A stretch of DNA of 64,000 nt. Origin: Paraperlucidibaca baekdonensis (lineage in GTDB: Bacteria > Pseudomonadota > Gammaproteobacteria > Pseudomonadales > Moraxellaceae). The position numbers and the translations under genes were made by a program. Numbering within the stretch: the stretch's first letter is position 1; every line of letters begins with the position of its first letter. A model generated the notes under the pieces. It was not told the origin of the DNA, did no database searches, and was given only the letters and a program-made list of their open reading frames with translations. Positions 35,183-47,072 of the stretch are shown in pieces. Location of the stretch: contig NZ_QUNR01000004.1 of assembly GCF_003387535.1 (NCBI RefSeq), positions 124,001-188,000 of the forward strand, read 5' to 3'.

Positions 35183-36952
35183 TTGCGCGCGTTGGTCTCG
35201 GTCTTATGTGTGGTGTTGATGAGTTGCTTGGGCCTGACAAATGCCTATGCAGATGATTGGCGCTATGACGTGTCACCAAAATCACTGACCGAGGCGGTGA
35301 GCGCGGCGGCGAGTCCGTGGCATGAAAAAGCGGCTTTGCTTGATGCGATTGACCTGACCAAGAAGCCAGCGCCGGCGTTGACAGCGGCAGCCAAAGCCAC
35401 ACAAGCGATTGCCGTGCACGATGCGGTTGTTGAGACGCTAAAAGCAGAAGGTTATTACCACGCGCAGGTGAGCGTGACGCCGCGCGGTGAGGGTATGGCG
35501 GTGCACGTGTTGGCGGGCGAGCCGGTGCGTGTGGCTAAGGTATCGGTGCAATGGCAGGGCATGGAGCACGCCGATCGCGGCTTTCAAGCGCCAGACTTTC
35601 CGCTCAGCACCGGCGATATTTTGGTGCAATCCGTCTACAGCGACTTTAAGCAGTCCGTGGATGCCTTAGCACTTTCGCGTGGGTATTACGCGGCACAATG
35701 GCGCACCCAGCGCATTGCCCTCGACCTTTTCAGTCGCACTGCCGATATCACGCTGATTTACGATCGTGGCGAGCGTTCTCATTTTGGCGAGGTGCGCTTT
35801 ATTGACCAGCAAGGCCGCGCTTTAGAAGCTTTAGCGCCCCGGTGGCTGGCGACCTTGACGCCTTTTCAAGTCGGTGATGCCATCAGCGCCAAACACCTAG
35901 TGACGCTACAAAAAAACTTACTCGATACGCGCTATTTCCATGATGTGCGTGTGGATTTGCAAGCACCCGACGCGCACGGTCGCCGGCCGGTGTTAGTGCA
36001 AGTTGATATTCGAGAGCCAAATAAAGTGTCTATTGGCCTTGGTTTTGCCACGGATGTTGGGCCGCGTGTCAGTGTTAATTGGCAGCGCCCGCGCTTAAAT
36101 GCGCAAGGCCATGGCATTGAGGCCAGCAGCGAGTTTTCTGTGGTGCGTCAGCAGGCGGAGGTGCGCTATCGGCTGCCCTATAAGCATCCCATTGAGGACA
36201 CGATTCAGCTACTGGCGGGCATTTCGCAAGATGACATTGATGACACGCAAACGACCCAGACGGTGGTGGGCGTGCAGCGTGTTATTGCGCCGAAAGCCGG
36301 TTGGCAACGCACCTATGGCCTAGAGCTCAGCGAAGAGCGCTTTCGCCGTCAAAGTGGTGAGTCTGATGCGCAGCAATTTTTCGTGCCGAGCCTGAGTGTC
36401 TCGAAGCTGCGCAGTCGCGGCGGCCTTGATCCTACGCACGGTTTTCGCCAGCAATATCATCTGGAAACAGCGAGTACGGCGGTCTTCTCCGATGCCGATT
36501 ATTTATTATTGCGCGGTAATTGGCGCTGGCTAACCACGTTGGCGCAGCGTCATATGTTGCTCGCGCGTGTTGAGCTCGGGCACATCATTAGCGATGACTT
36601 TCAAGCGGTAGCACCGAGCACTCGGTTTTATGCCGGCGGCGACAGCAGTGTGCGTGGTTATGACTACCGGCGCTTATCGCCACGTAACGCCAATGGCGAG
36701 AGCATTGGCGGTCAAAACCTAGTGGTGGGCTCGTTTGAGTACGCTTGGCGTTGGTTGCCGAGCTGGCGGCCAGCGGTATTTTTAGATGCGGGTAATGCGT
36801 TTACCGGTGGCTGGCAGCCGCTGAAGCTAGGTGCAGGCGTTGGTATGCGCTGGATCTCGCCGGTAGGCCCAGTGCGTTTTGATATGGCTTCGGCCATTTC
36901 GGAGCCAGGGGCACCGTGGCGTGTGCATTTAACCTTGGGTGCGCCGTTATGA
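35183..36952 (+). CDS. tamA: TamA, outer-membrane Omp85-family translocation assembly protein
   Basis: TamA works with TamB in outer-membrane protein insertion and phospholipid transport. A signal peptide ends at TNAYA. Three POTRA domains cover roughly residues 30-260, and a 16-strand barrel follows. The barrel has the Omp85 motif FYAGGDSSVRGYDYRRLSP and a C-terminal strand ending in LTLGAPL. ATG codons at 35150 and 35153 lack a ribosome site and fall in a possible -10 (TATGAT, 35149-35154). TTG 35183 has GGGAGG five bases upstream and begins a clean signal peptide, so it is preferred. It overlaps tamB by ATGA. Confidence 0.92.
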   Translation: MRALVSVLCVVLMSCLGLTNAYADDWRYDVSPKSLTEAVSAAASPWHEKAALLDAIDLTKKPAPALTAAAKATQAIAVHDAVVETLKAEGYYHAQVSVTPRGEGMAVHVLAGEPVRVAKVSVQWQGMEHADRGFQAPDFPLSTGDILVQSVYSDFKQSVDALALSRGYYAAQWRTQRIALDLFSRTADITLIYDRGERSHFGEVRFIDQQGRALEALAPRWLATLTPFQVGDAISAKHLVTLQKNLLDTRYFHDVRVDLQAPDAHGRRPVLVQVDIREPNKVSIGLGFATDVGPRVSVNWQRPRLNAQGHGIEASSEFSVVRQQAEVRYRLPYKHPIEDTIQLLAGISQDDIDDTQTTQTVVGVQRVIAPKAGWQRTYGLELSEERFRRQSGESDAQQFFVPSLSVSKLRSRGGLDPTHGFRQQYHLETASTAVFSDADYLLLRGNWRWLTTLAQRHMLLARVELGHIISDDFQAVAPSTRFYAGGDSSVRGYDYRRLSPRNANGESIGGQNLVVGSFEYAWRWLPSWRPAVFLDAGNAFTGGWQPLKLGAGVGMRWISPVGPVRFDMASAISEPGAPWRVHLTLGAPL

Positions 36953-39909
36953 CGGCCGTTAGCGCGCCTCGTCGTGGGCTGCGATGGGCGGGGCGCGTGC
37001 TGCGCACTGGCGCTTTTTATCTGCTGTTGCTCATCCTATTGGCACTGGGCGCGATGCTGTTTAGTGAGTCCGCACCCCGTTGGCTATGGCAACAGGCCAA
37101 GCCGGCGGTGCCGGGCCTTGAGCTCAATGGCATTGGTGGCAGTTTGGCTGGCGGGCTGACGCTGGAGTCATTATCGTGGCGCAATGAGTCGCTGGCGGTT
37201 CGCGTTGAGCAACTCTCGGTAGCGGTGCGTTTTCGCGCACTCCTGCGCGGGCAACTTGCGCTGGATTATGTGCGCAGCGAACGCGTTGCCGTCACGGTAT
37301 TAAAGCCCAGTGAGCCAGCGGTATTTGTGCCACCACGCTTGGCATTGCCATTTGCTTGGGCGTTGCCAGAGCTGGCCATCAATACGCTGCAATGGACGGC
37401 CTATAACGCCGAGCCGGTGCAGCTTGAGTCGCTCGCTTTAGATGCCGAGGGCGAGGCCACTGGCGTCACCGTGCATCGGTTGAGTGCCGCGTATGCGCGC
37501 TGGCAATTGGCGGCGCAGGCAGCGCTGAACTTACGCGATCAATGGCCATTAGCCGCCACGCTGATGCTCAATGGGCCAGATCTTGCCAGCCAGCGCATCC
37601 AGCTTGATGGCGACCTGTCGGTCCTGCGCGCGCGTCTGCGTGGGCCGGCGCAATACCCCATTGCCTTAGAGGCACGCGTCAATGCCTTGCTGCCGACGTT
37701 GCCATTTCGTGGTCGCTTGTCGTGGCCGCAATGGCAACCGCCTGGCCAAGATGATTGGCGCCTAGAGCCTGGTGCCATGACATTTGCTGGCTCCACGGCG
37801 CAAGGCGAATTGGCGCTGGATTTACGCGCCAGCTTGCGCGAGCAATCAACGTTGGACTGGCCTGCTAATGCGCCACGCCGCGCGCACTTGAGCGGGCCGT
37901 TGCGCTGGCGACTTGAGCAGGGTGCATTGCAGGCGACACTCGCTTGGGTGGGGCAAATGGGGCGTGCACCTTGGCGCGTATCGGCGCGCTATCAGCAGGA
38001 TCATCCGGAGCACACGCAGCTGGCCATGAGCCTGGCCGATGCGCAGATAAATGTCAGTGGCTGGCCTAGCTCAGGCATCAAGGCCCGCGTGGCAATTGCT
38101 CGCCTTCAGCGTTTCCAGTCGTCGGTTGCCGGCGCCTTCAATGCGCAGGCCACATGGCGCGGTCATTGGCCCGATGGTCAGGGCAAAATACAGCTAAACC
38201 TCAGCAATCTCGGCGCCCCAGGCAGTGCCACGCCGTGGCTGTCGTCGGCGCAGCTTCGTATGGATGGCGGCTTAGCCGCGCACCGTGTCACCGCCCAGGT
38301 GCACGCGCCAGCTGCAACGTTGTCGCTAAGCGCGACTGGCACGGCTTTATTGGCTGAAAAACGTTGGCATGGTCAGCTTGCTAGCGCCACGCTGACCCCG
38401 GCGCAGGGTCGTTGGCAGCTCAGAAAGCCCGCGGCCATAGAGCTATCAGCAGACACTAGCGCGCTGGCCCCGGCGTGCTGGCGGCAAGTCGATCCGGCAT
38501 TGAGTGCTTGGCAGGTTTGCACCGATGCAACGCTGTCACCACAGCAATGGTTAGCGACACTTCGCGCCACCGCCCCCACAGGCGGTGAGCTGGAGGCAAC
38601 GCTGCGCCGCGATCCGTCCGCAGCAGATCCCGCGCTCGATGCCGATGTACGTTGGCAGGCCATCAACCTCGCGGCATTGCCCATGGCCTTGCCGGATAAT
38701 CTAAGCCTCACTGGGCAAAGTCAGGGTCAGGTGCGCGTCAGTGGCAGTCTCGCCGAGCCACGCGTTCATGGTCAGTGGGGGCTTGATGCCAGCGTGCAAT
38801 GGCCTCGTTACGGGTTGTCGTGGCCGAGCGTGAATCTTGATGGCGAGTTGCTCGGTCAACGCACGCGCTTCAGCGCAGCGTTGACCGACACCAGTGCCGG
38901 CACATTAGCCATTACCGGGGAGGCCGCCTGGCAACCAGCACTAACTCTGGCCATGCAAGTCACTGGCGATCAATTAGCGTTTGCGTATGCGCCGTGGGTG
39001 CAGGGACGTGTTTCGCCGGCGCTCAACATTGCCTGGCAAGATCAGCAGTTGCGTGTGGCTGGTGATGTGCTCGTTAATCGCGCAGATATTACGCTGAAGG
39101 CATTGGCGGCTGGTGCACCGAAGCCCTCGCCAGATGTGGTCATTGTGCGCAATAGCAAAGGCGAGCCTGTTGCTACGACGGCATCTGAGGGCGGATTGCC
39201 ACTGGATTTGCATGTGCGAGTGCTTTTGGGCGATGCCATTTCGTTGACCGGCTATGGGCTTGCGGCAGGCTTGCGCGGACAGCTGTTACTCACGCAATCA
39301 CCGAGCAGTACATTGGCGGCAAACGGTGACATTAGTCTCAAGCCAAATGCGCAATTTGCTGCCTACGGCCAACGCTTAGACATCGAGCAGGGGCGTTTAT
39401 TGTTTGCCGGCCCCCTCAGCTCGCCCGACATACGCCTAATGGCCTCGCGTGAAGTCGATGGCGTCCGCGTTGGTGTCACGGTCATGGGGCAGGCGCCGAA
39501 ACCGACAGTGACGCTGACCAGCGATAGCCCCATGTCGCAGGATGAAATCCTCTCGTACTTGGTGCTGGGGCGTTCGCTCGGCAATAACACCGAGCCCAGC
39601 GCCGCCGATAAGCAAGCCCTAGCACTCAGCGCGGCGCTGAATGTGACAGGTAAAACCGGCGCCATTGGTCTGCTCGGCCAGCGTTTAGGTATCAGCGATT
39701 TTGCCATTGGCACGCAAGGCGACTCTGAGGCCACCGAGGTGGCGGTATCGGGGCGCTTAAGCCCGAAACTGTGGTTGAGCATTGGCCGCGGCGTGTTTCA
39801 GCCGTCGCAATCGGTGACCGTGCGCTATCAAATTAATCGCCGACTCTCATTGGAGGCGTTGAGCGCTTTAGAGTCGGCAATAACCTTGTTTTATAGCTGG
39901 CGCTTTTAG
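36949..39909 (+). CDS. tamB: TamB, AsmA-like inner-membrane bridging protein
   Basis: TamB (986 residues here) is anchored by an N-terminal helix (about residues 17-40). It spans the periplasm as a long beta-taco groove linked to lipid transfer, and ends in the DUF490 domain. The last part has MSQDEILSYLVLGRS and a final strand ending SWRF. It is shorter than E. coli TamB (1259). ATG 36949 overlaps the tamA stop as ATGA, which sets the start. A Pfam search would confirm the domain boundary. Confidence 0.92.
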   Translation: MTAVSAPRRGLRWAGRVLRTGAFYLLLLILLALGAMLFSESAPRWLWQQAKPAVPGLELNGIGGSLAGGLTLESLSWRNESLAVRVEQLSVAVRFRALLRGQLALDYVRSERVAVTVLKPSEPAVFVPPRLALPFAWALPELAINTLQWTAYNAEPVQLESLALDAEGEATGVTVHRLSAAYARWQLAAQAALNLRDQWPLAATLMLNGPDLASQRIQLDGDLSVLRARLRGPAQYPIALEARVNALLPTLPFRGRLSWPQWQPPGQDDWRLEPGAMTFAGSTAQGELALDLRASLREQSTLDWPANAPRRAHLSGPLRWRLEQGALQATLAWVGQMGRAPWRVSARYQQDHPEHTQLAMSLADAQINVSGWPSSGIKARVAIARLQRFQSSVAGAFNAQATWRGHWPDGQGKIQLNLSNLGAPGSATPWLSSAQLRMDGGLAAHRVTAQVHAPAATLSLSATGTALLAEKRWHGQLASATLTPAQGRWQLRKPAAIELSADTSALAPACWRQVDPALSAWQVCTDATLSPQQWLATLRATAPTGGELEATLRRDPSAADPALDADVRWQAINLAALPMALPDNLSLTGQSQGQVRVSGSLAEPRVHGQWGLDASVQWPRYGLSWPSVNLDGELLGQRTRFSAALTDTSAGTLAITGEAAWQPALTLAMQVTGDQLAFAYAPWVQGRVSPALNIAWQDQQLRVAGDVLVNRADITLKALAAGAPKPSPDVVIVRNSKGEPVATTASEGGLPLDLHVRVLLGDAISLTGYGLAAGLRGQLLLTQSPSSTLAANGDISLKPNAQFAAYGQRLDIEQGRLLFAGPLSSPDIRLMASREVDGVRVGVTVMGQAPKPTVTLTSDSPMSQDEILSYLVLGRSLGNNTEPSAADKQALALSAALNVTGKTGAIGLLGQRLGISDFAIGTQGDSEATEVAVSGRLSPKLWLSIGRGVFQPSQSVTVRYQINRRLSLEALSALESAITLFYSWRF

Positions 39910-39978
39910 CGCTACACTTGCGCGCTAATTTCTACGCCTAATCAGTTGCGCCGACACGGTCGGACTAGGGGAGTTTTG

Positions 39979-41922
39979 ATGCCGGTTATTACCTTGCCCG
40001 ATGGCTCGCAGCGCGAGTTTGAGCAGCCTGTCAGCGTGATGGACGTGGCATCGAGCATCGGCCCTGGCTTGGCGAAAGTCACCATTGCCGGTCGTCTGTT
40101 GAGCGTCGATGGCGAGGCGCGCCTCATCGATGCCTGCGATCTCATCAGCGAGGACACGCAGCTACAGATCATCACGCCCAAAGATGAGGCGGGTGTCGAG
40201 ATTATTCGCCACTCGTGTGCGCATTTGGTCGGTCATGCCGTGAAGCAGCTGTTTCCCACCGCGAAAATGGTCATCGGCCCGGTGATTGCTGAGGGCTTTT
40301 ATTACGACATCGCCTATGAGCGGCCCTTTACGCCCGATGATCTGGCGGCGATTGAGGCGCGCATGAAGGAGTTGATCGCCACCGAATATAACGTGGTGAA
40401 AAAAATGACGCCGCGGGCCGAGGTTATTGAGCTGTTTACGGCGCGTGGCGAAGAGTACAAGCTCCGCCTCATCGAGGACATGCCCGATGAAACCGCCATG
40501 GGCCTCTACCATCACGAAGAATACGTGGATATGTGCCGCGGTCCCCACGTGCCCAACACGCGCTTTTTGAAGGTCTTTAAGCTGACTAAGTTAAGCGGTG
40601 CGTATTGGCGAGGGGATGCCAATAACGAGCAATTACAGCGCGTCTATGGCACCGCCTGGGCCGATAAAAAGCAGCTTGCCGCCTATATTCAGCGCATTGA
40701 AGAGGCAGAAAAACGTGACCATCGCAAAATCGGGCGCGCGCTAAACCTATTTCACTTGCAAGAAGAAGCGCCGGGCATGGTGTTTTGGCACCCGCATGGC
40801 TGGACGATTTATCAGGAAGTCGAGCAGTACATGCGCCGCATCCAGCGTGAGGCGGGCTATGTTGAGGTGCGTACGCCGCAAGTCGTTGATCGCGTGCTCT
40901 GGGAAAAGTCTGGGCATTGGGGCAATTACGCCGAGAATATGTTCACCACGCAATCGGAAAGCCGTGATTATGCGGTGAAGCCGATGAATTGCCCCTGCCA
41001 TGTGCAAGTTTTCAACCAGGGCTTAAAGTCATACCGCGACCTGCCATTGCGCATGGCTGAGTTCGGCGCCTGCCATCGCAACGAGCCCTCGGGCGCGCTG
41101 CACGGCATCATGCGTGTGCGTGGCTTTACGCAAGATGACGCGCATATTTTCTGCACCGAGGCGCAAGTGCGCCAAGAGGCCGCAGACTTTATTCGCCTCA
41201 CCCTCAAGGTCTACGCCGATTTTGGCTTTAACGATGTCACCTTGAAGCTATCAACGCGCCCAGCCAAGCGCATTGGTAGCGATGAGCAATGGGATCGCGC
41301 CGAAAAAGCCTTGGCCGATGCCCTCGATGAGTCGGGCTTGAGCTGGTCGTACTTGCCCGGCGAGGGTGCGTTTTATGGCCCGAAAATCGAATTCACGCTG
41401 CATGATTGCCTCGGGCGCGCCTGGCAGTGCGGCACATTGCAATACGATCCGAACTTGCCTGAGCGTCTCGATGCCAGCTTTGTTGCCGAAGACAGCACGC
41501 GGCAGCGGCCCATCATGCTGCATCGCGCCATTCTCGGCTCATTTGAGCGATTTATTGGCATGTTGCTAGAAAACTACGCCGGTATTTTGCCAACGTGGTT
41601 GTCGCCAGTGCAGGTTTGTCTGATGAATATCACCGATAAACAGGCGCCAGCGGTCGCAGAAGCGGAAAAAGTCTTGAAATCTAAAGGCTTTCGCGCCATT
41701 AGCGACTTGAGAAATGAGAAGGTTGGCTATAAAATCCGCGAGCGTACGCTTCAGCGCATTCCCTATATGCTGGTTATTGGCGATCGGGAAGCCGAGCAAG
41801 GCTTGGTGGCTGTGCGTACTCGCCGAGGGGAAGACCTCGGCAGCATGCCGCTGAGCACGTTCATGGAGCGTTTGCAGGCGGATATTACCCAGAAAGGGTC
41901 ACTAACGGAGAATGAACATTAA
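39979..41922 (+). CDS. thrS: Threonine--tRNA ligase
   Basis: This is a class II synthetase of 647 residues, with an N-terminal TGS domain ([18 protein letters not shown]), an editing domain with [16 protein letters not shown], and a catalytic core. Zinc ligands lie in NCPCHVQVF, in [18 protein letters not shown] and in [18 protein letters not shown] 39979 has GGGGAG upstream; the longer in-frame start at 39946 is not supported. The 3' end overlaps infC. In E. coli ThrRS represses its own translation; no obvious tRNA-Thr mimic was seen in the short leader. Confidence 0.98.
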   Translation: MPVITLPDGSQREFEQPVSVMDVASSIGPGLAKVTIAGRLLSVDGEARLIDACDLISEDTQLQIITPKDEAGVEIIRHSCAHLVGHAVKQLFPTAKMVIGPVIAEGFYYDIAYERPFTPDDLAAIEARMKELIATEYNVVKKMTPRAEVIELFTARGEEYKLRLIEDMPDETAMGLYHHEEYVDMCRGPHVPNTRFLKVFKLTKLSGAYWRGDANNEQLQRVYGTAWADKKQLAAYIQRIEEAEKRDHRKIGRALNLFHLQEEAPGMVFWHPHGWTIYQEVEQYMRRIQREAGYVEVRTPQVVDRVLWEKSGHWGNYAENMFTTQSESRDYAVKPMNCPCHVQVFNQGLKSYRDLPLRMAEFGACHRNEPSGALHGIMRVRGFTQDDAHIFCTEAQVRQEAADFIRLTLKVYADFGFNDVTLKLSTRPAKRIGSDEQWDRAEKALADALDESGLSWSYLPGEGAFYGPKIEFTLHDCLGRAWQCGTLQYDPNLPERLDASFVAEDSTRQRPIMLHRAILGSFERFIGMLLENYAGILPTWLSPVQVCLMNITDKQAPAVAEAEKVLKSKGFRAISDLRNEKVGYKIRERTLQRIPYMLVIGDREAEQGLVAVRTRRGEDLGSMPLSTFMERLQADITQKGSLTENEH

Positions 41923-42460
41923 GCCAGAAAATAAGTCGGGTCGTGACAGCAAGCGCGCGACCATCAATGGTGACATTACGCACCGCGAAGTGCGTCTGAT
42001 CAACCAAGATGGCGAGCAAGTCGGGATTGTGGGCATTCGTGAGGCACTGGCAGCGGCTGAAGCCGTTGAGCTAGACCTTGTCGAAATTGTCGCGGATGCA
42101 GAGCCCCCCGTGTGTCGCATCATGGACTATGGCAAGTTCGTTTTCGAAAAAAAGCAGCAGGCGAAAGAGGCTAAGAAGAAGCAGCACCAGATGCAGATCA
42201 AAGAGATCAAGTTGCGTCCGGGTACTGAAGAGGCCGATTATCAAGTCAAGCTGCGCAATATCGTACGTTTTCTAGAAGATGGCGATAAGTGTAAGATTAC
42301 ATTGCGGTTTCGCGGTCGCGAAATGGCGCACCAAGAGCTGGGTTTAAAGCAGCTGCAACGTATCGAGGTCGATCTGGCCGAGATCGGGGTTGTGGAACAA
42401 CACCCGAAAATGGAAGGGCGCTTGATGGGCATGCTCATCGGTCCCAAGAAAAAGAAATAA
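41918..42460 (+). CDS. infC: Translation initiation factor IF-3, probable AUU start
   Basis: IF-3 prevents premature subunit joining and checks start-codon choice. The 180-residue product has the N-domain ([21 protein letters not shown]), the signature [20 protein letters not shown] in the linker, and the C-domain ending in GPKKKK. The Shine-Dalgarno GGAG at 41907-41910 is only one base from ATG 41912 but seven bases from the in-frame ATT at 41918. E. coli infC starts with AUU and is autoregulated through it, so the same is proposed here. It overlaps the end of thrS by five bases. Confidence 0.9.
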   Translation: MKPENKSGRDSKRATINGDITHREVRLINQDGEQVGIVGIREALAAAEAVELDLVEIVADAEPPVCRIMDYGKFVFEKKQQAKEAKKKQHQMQIKEIKLRPGTEEADYQVKLRNIVRFLEDGDKCKITLRFRGREMAHQELGLKQLQRIEVDLAEIGVVEQHPKMEGRLMGMLIGPKKKK

Positions 42461-42472
42461 GTTGGCAGGACG

Positions 42473-42510
42473 CTGATTTATGACTTACCCCCAAGTCAGC
42501 TGAGCATCAG
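42473..42510 (+). promoter_or_regulatory. Structured leader before rpmI, candidate L20 operator
   Basis: TGACTT and AAGTCA (42481-42498) form a hairpin around ACCCCC, and an outer helix CTGAT/ATCAG (42473-42477 with 42506-42510) encloses it. Downstream GACC and GGTC near 42517-42541 can also pair. In E. coli, L20 represses rpmI-rplT by binding structured RNA in this same infC-rpmI gap. The fold here is seen; binding by L20 is inferred. Confidence 0.4.
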
Positions 42511-42562
42511 TCTGCGGACCGCTCAACAGGGCTGAAAGGGTCACTAAACGAGGTAAGACACA

Positions 42563-42760
42563 ATGTCTGCAAAGATCAAGACCAAACGCGGCGCTGCTAA
42601 GCGCTTCGTTAAGACGGCGAATGGCTTTAAGCGTAAGCAAGCCTACAAGCGCCACATCCTCACCAAGAAATCGGCGAAGCGTATTCGTCAGTTGCGCCCC
42701 ATGACTCAGGTTGCTGCCTGTGACGTGCCAAGCGTGCTGCGTATGCTGCCTAACTGCTGA
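42563..42760 (+). CDS. rpmI: 50S ribosomal protein L35 (bL35)
   Basis: This is a 65-residue basic ribosomal protein with the L35 signature [18 protein letters not shown] and the central [23 protein letters not shown] precedes the ATG. It is positioned between infC and rplT as in almost all bacteria. A structured leader lies upstream. Confidence 0.98.
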   Translation: MSAKIKTKRGAAKRFVKTANGFKRKQAYKRHILTKKSAKRIRQLRPMTQVAACDVPSVLRMLPNC

Positions 42761-42778
42761 TCTGACGGAGGATAAAAA

Positions 42779-43138
42779 ATGGCTCGTGTAAAACGTGGTG
42801 TAATTGCCCATCGTCGTCACAAAAAAGTGCTCGATCGCGCCAAGGGTTACTATGGTGCTCGTTCGCGCGTCTATCGCGTCGCATTCCAGGCGGTTATCAA
42901 AGCCGGCCAGTATGCTTATCGTGACCGTCGCCAGAAAAAGCGTCAGTTCCGTGCCCTGTGGATTGCCCGTATTAACGCCGCATCGCGTTTAAACGGTTTG
43001 TCCTATAGCCGTTTGATCAACGGTCTGAAAAAGGCATCCATCGAAATCGACCGTCGTGTATTAGCCGATATTGCTATGCATGATGCTGCCGGTTTTGCTG
43101 CGATTGCTGAAAAGGCTAAGGCCAGCCTCGCTGCCTGA
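42779..43138 (+). CDS. rplT: 50S ribosomal protein L20 (bL20)
   Basis: This is a 119-residue rRNA-binding protein with the L20 signature [18 protein letters not shown] and [18 protein letters not shown]. It is essential for early 50S assembly and is the known autorepressor of its operon. GGAG is eight bases before the ATG. Two hairpins and a terminator follow. Confidence 0.99.
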   Translation: MARVKRGVIAHRRHKKVLDRAKGYYGARSRVYRVAFQAVIKAGQYAYRDRRQKKRQFRALWIARINAASRLNGLSYSRLINGLKKASIEIDRRVLADIAMHDAAGFAAIAEKAKASLAA

Positions 43139-43144
43139 TCGATC

Positions 43145-43183
43145 GGTTGTCAGTTCGCTGACGACCTACCGTGCGTGCACGGT
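43145..43183 (+). repeat. Two consecutive perfect or near-perfect hairpins after rplT
   Basis: The first (43145-43166) has a nine-pair stem GGTTGTCAG/CTGACGACC, with one G-U pair, closed by a UUCG loop. The second (43168-43183) is ACCGTGC-GT-GCACGGT, a perfect seven-pair stem with a two-base spacer. They are one base apart and directly precede the terminator at 43186. They may protect the 3' end of the L35-L20 mRNA or form part of an attenuator before pheST. Confidence 0.6.
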
Positions 43184-43185
43184 AT

Positions 43186-43222
43186 AAAGGGGGAAGGGCC
43201 ATTGCGGTTCTTCCCCTTTTTT
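43186..43222 (+). terminator. Rho-independent terminator between rplT and pheS
   Basis: AAAGGGGGAAG pairs with CTTCCCCTTTT (one G-U pair) around a 13-base loop, and the arm runs into six T. It ends 85 bases before pheS. No phenylalanine leader peptide lies upstream of it, so simple termination of the rplT transcript is the plainest reading; partial read-through into pheST is possible. Confidence 0.8.
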
Positions 43223-43301
43223 ATTGACCTGTCTTGCTGCCATTGGCGCAGACACATTTATTCAAAACTGATGTTTCATGCATTGGTTTTAAAAGAGATG
43301 A

Positions 43302-44324
<1,023 letters not shown>

Positions 44325-44373
44325 ATATCAATCATCTATAGAGCGTACTTCAGGTGCGCTTTGCGAGTGTGTT

Positions 44374-46740
44374 ATGCAATTTAGTGAACAGCGCCTGCGT
44401 CGCATTGTCAGCCCGAATGTCTCGACTGCCGAGCTCGCCCACCAACTCACCATGGCCGGCCTTGAGGTCGATGCTATTGAGCCGATGGCGCCAGCGTTTA
44501 CCGGTGTGGTGGTGGGGCGTGTGCTGAGCACCGAGCCGCACCCCGATGCCGATAAGTTACGCGTGGCCCGTGTCGATATTGGTCAAGCCGAGCCACTGCA
44601 AATTGTCTGTGGTGCTGCCAATGTGCGGGCTGATATTCGTGTGCCGGTGGCGACCATTGGTGCCATATTGCCCGGCGACTTTCGTATCAAAGCCGCGAAG
44701 CTGCGCGGTGTCGCCTCCAGCGGCATGTTGTGTGCTGAGCAAGAGCTGGGCATGGCAGAAAGTTCCGACGGCTTGTGGGAGCTTGCCCCCGATGCGCCCA
44801 TAGGCGCCGATATTCGCGCGTATTTAGCGCTCGATGATCAGCTCATCACGCTCGGTCTAACGCCTAATCGCGGCGACTGTTTAAGCCTGCGCGGTTTGGC
44901 GCGCGAAGCCGCTGCCGTATTTGGCTTGTCCAGCACCTTGGCATTGCCGGCAACTATAGCGGCCACGGGTGATGCCAAACGCACCATGGCTATTGATGAG
45001 CCTGCTGCGTGCCCACGCTACGTTGGCCGCGTGATTCGTGGCTTGCAGCAAGTCGCCAGTCCCGCGTGGCTGGTCGATGGCCTACGCCGTTATGGCGTGC
45101 GCAGCGTCAGCCCATTGGTCGATATCACGCAATGGGTGATGCTCGAGTTGGGCCAACCCATGCATGCTTTCGATGATCAACGCCTGCAAGGTGCGGTGCG
45201 CGTTCGCCGCGCTCATGCCGACGAGTCGCTCACCTTACTCGATGGCCAAGCATTAAGTCTGCGTGACGCCACCCTCGTGATCGCCGACGATAGCGGGGCT
45301 ATTGCGCTAGCCGGTGTGATGGGCGGGCAGCGCACCGCCGTGTCAGATGCCACCGTGGATGTGTTTTTGGAGGCCGCGCATTTTGATCCGCTCGCACTTG
45401 CCGGTGAAGCACGACGCTATGGCCTGCACACCGATGCATCGCACCGATTTGAGCGCGGCGTAGATGCTGAGTTGCCTCGCCATGCCATTGAGCTGGCCAG
45501 TGCCTTGATTGTTGAGATACTCGGTGGCGAGCTTGGCCCAGTAGTGGAGATGCTCAGTGATCGCCATTTGCCAACGCGCCAGGCAATTGTTTTGCGTCGC
45601 GCGCGTATCAGCCGTGTATTGGGCTTCGACATCCAAGATACGCACGTCGAGCAGTCACTTGAGCTACTCGGTATGCACGTTAGTGCGGCAGACGCTGGCT
45701 GGCTAGTGACACCACCAAGCCATCGCTTTGATATTGGCATTGAGGTCGATTTGATCGAAGAGCTTGCGCGATTGATTGGCTATAACAACCTGCCGGTTGC
45801 TCCTGCTCAAGCGGCTATTACGCTAACGCCGCGCAGTGAGTCGGCGCAAAGCCTGCGTCGTCTGAAGCGCGCATTGGTCGATCTAGGCTATCAAGAGGCC
45901 ATCACTTTTAGTTTTACTGAGGCCTCGGTACAGCAGGCGTTCACGCCAGAACTAACGCCATTAACGCTCGCCAACCCGCTGTCACAAGAGTTAGCGAGCA
46001 TGCGAACCAGTCTGCTGCCCGGTTTATTGATGGCGGTGCGTCATAACCTCAGTCGTCAGCAAGCGCGTGTGCGTTTATTTGAGGCCGGCATGCGCTTTTT
46101 GCCCGAAGCCGATGGCCTGCAGCAAGAGCCCATGTTATCGGGTGTGATGGCCGGTACGGCCTTGCCAATGCTCTGGAGTAACACGAAATCATCCGTCGAC
46201 TTCTATGATCTGAAAGGAAATATTGAGCACTTGCTGAGTGTCGCTAGAGTCGCTACGCTGCAAATTGTGGCAGCTCAGCGTACCGGTTTTCACCCTGGCC
46301 AGTGTGCTGAGCTGCGTGACGGATCGCGATGCCTGGGGGTTTTTGGGGCGCTACATCCCAGCACGCTCGCGGCTTTTGATATCGACACGCCGGTGTTTGC
46401 CTTTGAGCTTTCACAAAGTCTCTTCGCTTTAGGCGATTTGCCGCGCTTTAGTCCGCTGTCGCGCTTTCCGCAAATGCAGCGAGATTTAGCGCTGGTGGTG
46501 CCGGAGTCGCTGCGTGCAGATGCTATTAAGCGCTGTATTGAGGCGAGTGCGGGCGATAGCTTGCAGCGTATTGATTTGTTTGATGTTTACCGAGGGGTAG
46601 GTGTTTCTGAAGACGCCTACAGCTTAGCGATTACGCTGACATGGCAGCATGCCGAGCGCACATTATTAGATGCTGAAGTGCAGGGTAGCGTAGATGCCAT
46701 TTTGATGGCCTTGGCCGCACTGTCTGTGCATTTACGCTGA
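44374..46740 (+). CDS. pheT: Phenylalanine--tRNA ligase beta subunit
   Basis: This subunit handles tRNA binding and editing (788 residues). The start [21 protein letters not shown] matches the family N-terminus. The OB/EMAP domain has [15 protein letters not shown], the editing B3/B4 domains follow, and the C-terminal anticodon-binding FDX-ACB domain begins near [17 protein letters not shown] 44374 is used; a long in-frame extension upstream overlaps pheS and is not plausible. Confidence 0.97.
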   Translation: MQFSEQRLRRIVSPNVSTAELAHQLTMAGLEVDAIEPMAPAFTGVVVGRVLSTEPHPDADKLRVARVDIGQAEPLQIVCGAANVRADIRVPVATIGAILPGDFRIKAAKLRGVASSGMLCAEQELGMAESSDGLWELAPDAPIGADIRAYLALDDQLITLGLTPNRGDCLSLRGLAREAAAVFGLSSTLALPATIAATGDAKRTMAIDEPAACPRYVGRVIRGLQQVASPAWLVDGLRRYGVRSVSPLVDITQWVMLELGQPMHAFDDQRLQGAVRVRRAHADESLTLLDGQALSLRDATLVIADDSGAIALAGVMGGQRTAVSDATVDVFLEAAHFDPLALAGEARRYGLHTDASHRFERGVDAELPRHAIELASALIVEILGGELGPVVEMLSDRHLPTRQAIVLRRARISRVLGFDIQDTHVEQSLELLGMHVSAADAGWLVTPPSHRFDIGIEVDLIEELARLIGYNNLPVAPAQAAITLTPRSESAQSLRRLKRALVDLGYQEAITFSFTEASVQQAFTPELTPLTLANPLSQELASMRTSLLPGLLMAVRHNLSRQQARVRLFEAGMRFLPEADGLQQEPMLSGVMAGTALPMLWSNTKSSVDFYDLKGNIEHLLSVARVATLQIVAAQRTGFHPGQCAELRDGSRCLGVFGALHPSTLAAFDIDTPVFAFELSQSLFALGDLPRFSPLSRFPQMQRDLALVVPESLRADAIKRCIEASAGDSLQRIDLFDVYRGVGVSEDAYSLAITLTWQHAERTLLDAEVQGSVDAILMALAALSVHLR

Positions 46741-46769
46741 GCCGCTCAAATCACGCAGGAGAAGCAGCA

Positions 46770-47072
46770 ATGGGTGCATTAACAAAAGCCGATATGGTGG
46801 ATCGCTTGTTTGATGAACTGGGCTTGAATAAGCGCGAGGCAAAAGAGCTCGTGGAACAGTTTTTCGAAGAAGTAAGCCAGTCGTTGGCCGATGGTCAGTT
46901 CGTGAAGCTGTCAGGCTTTGGCAACTTTGAGTTGCGTGATAAGCGTCAACGACCGGGTCGAAATCCGAAAACGGGTGAGGAAATTCCGATCTCTGCACGC
47001 CGTGTGGTGACGTTTCGCCCGGGTCAGAAGCTTAAGCAGCGGGTAGATGAGCATGTCCATCACAGCGACTAA
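46770..47072 (+). CDS. ihfA: Integration host factor subunit alpha
   Basis: IHF bends DNA sharply at specific sites and is a co-activator at sigma-54 promoters. The 100-residue product has [18 protein letters not shown] at the start and the DNA-minor-groove arm [18 protein letters not shown] with the intercalating proline. AGGAG is well placed. ihfA behind pheT is the standard order. It could assist the sigma-54 promoter before fliE. Confidence 0.98.
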   Translation: MGALTKADMVDRLFDELGLNKREAKELVEQFFEEVSQSLADGQFVKLSGFGNFELRDKRQRPGRNPKTGEEIPISARRVVTFRPGQKLKQRVDEHVHHSD

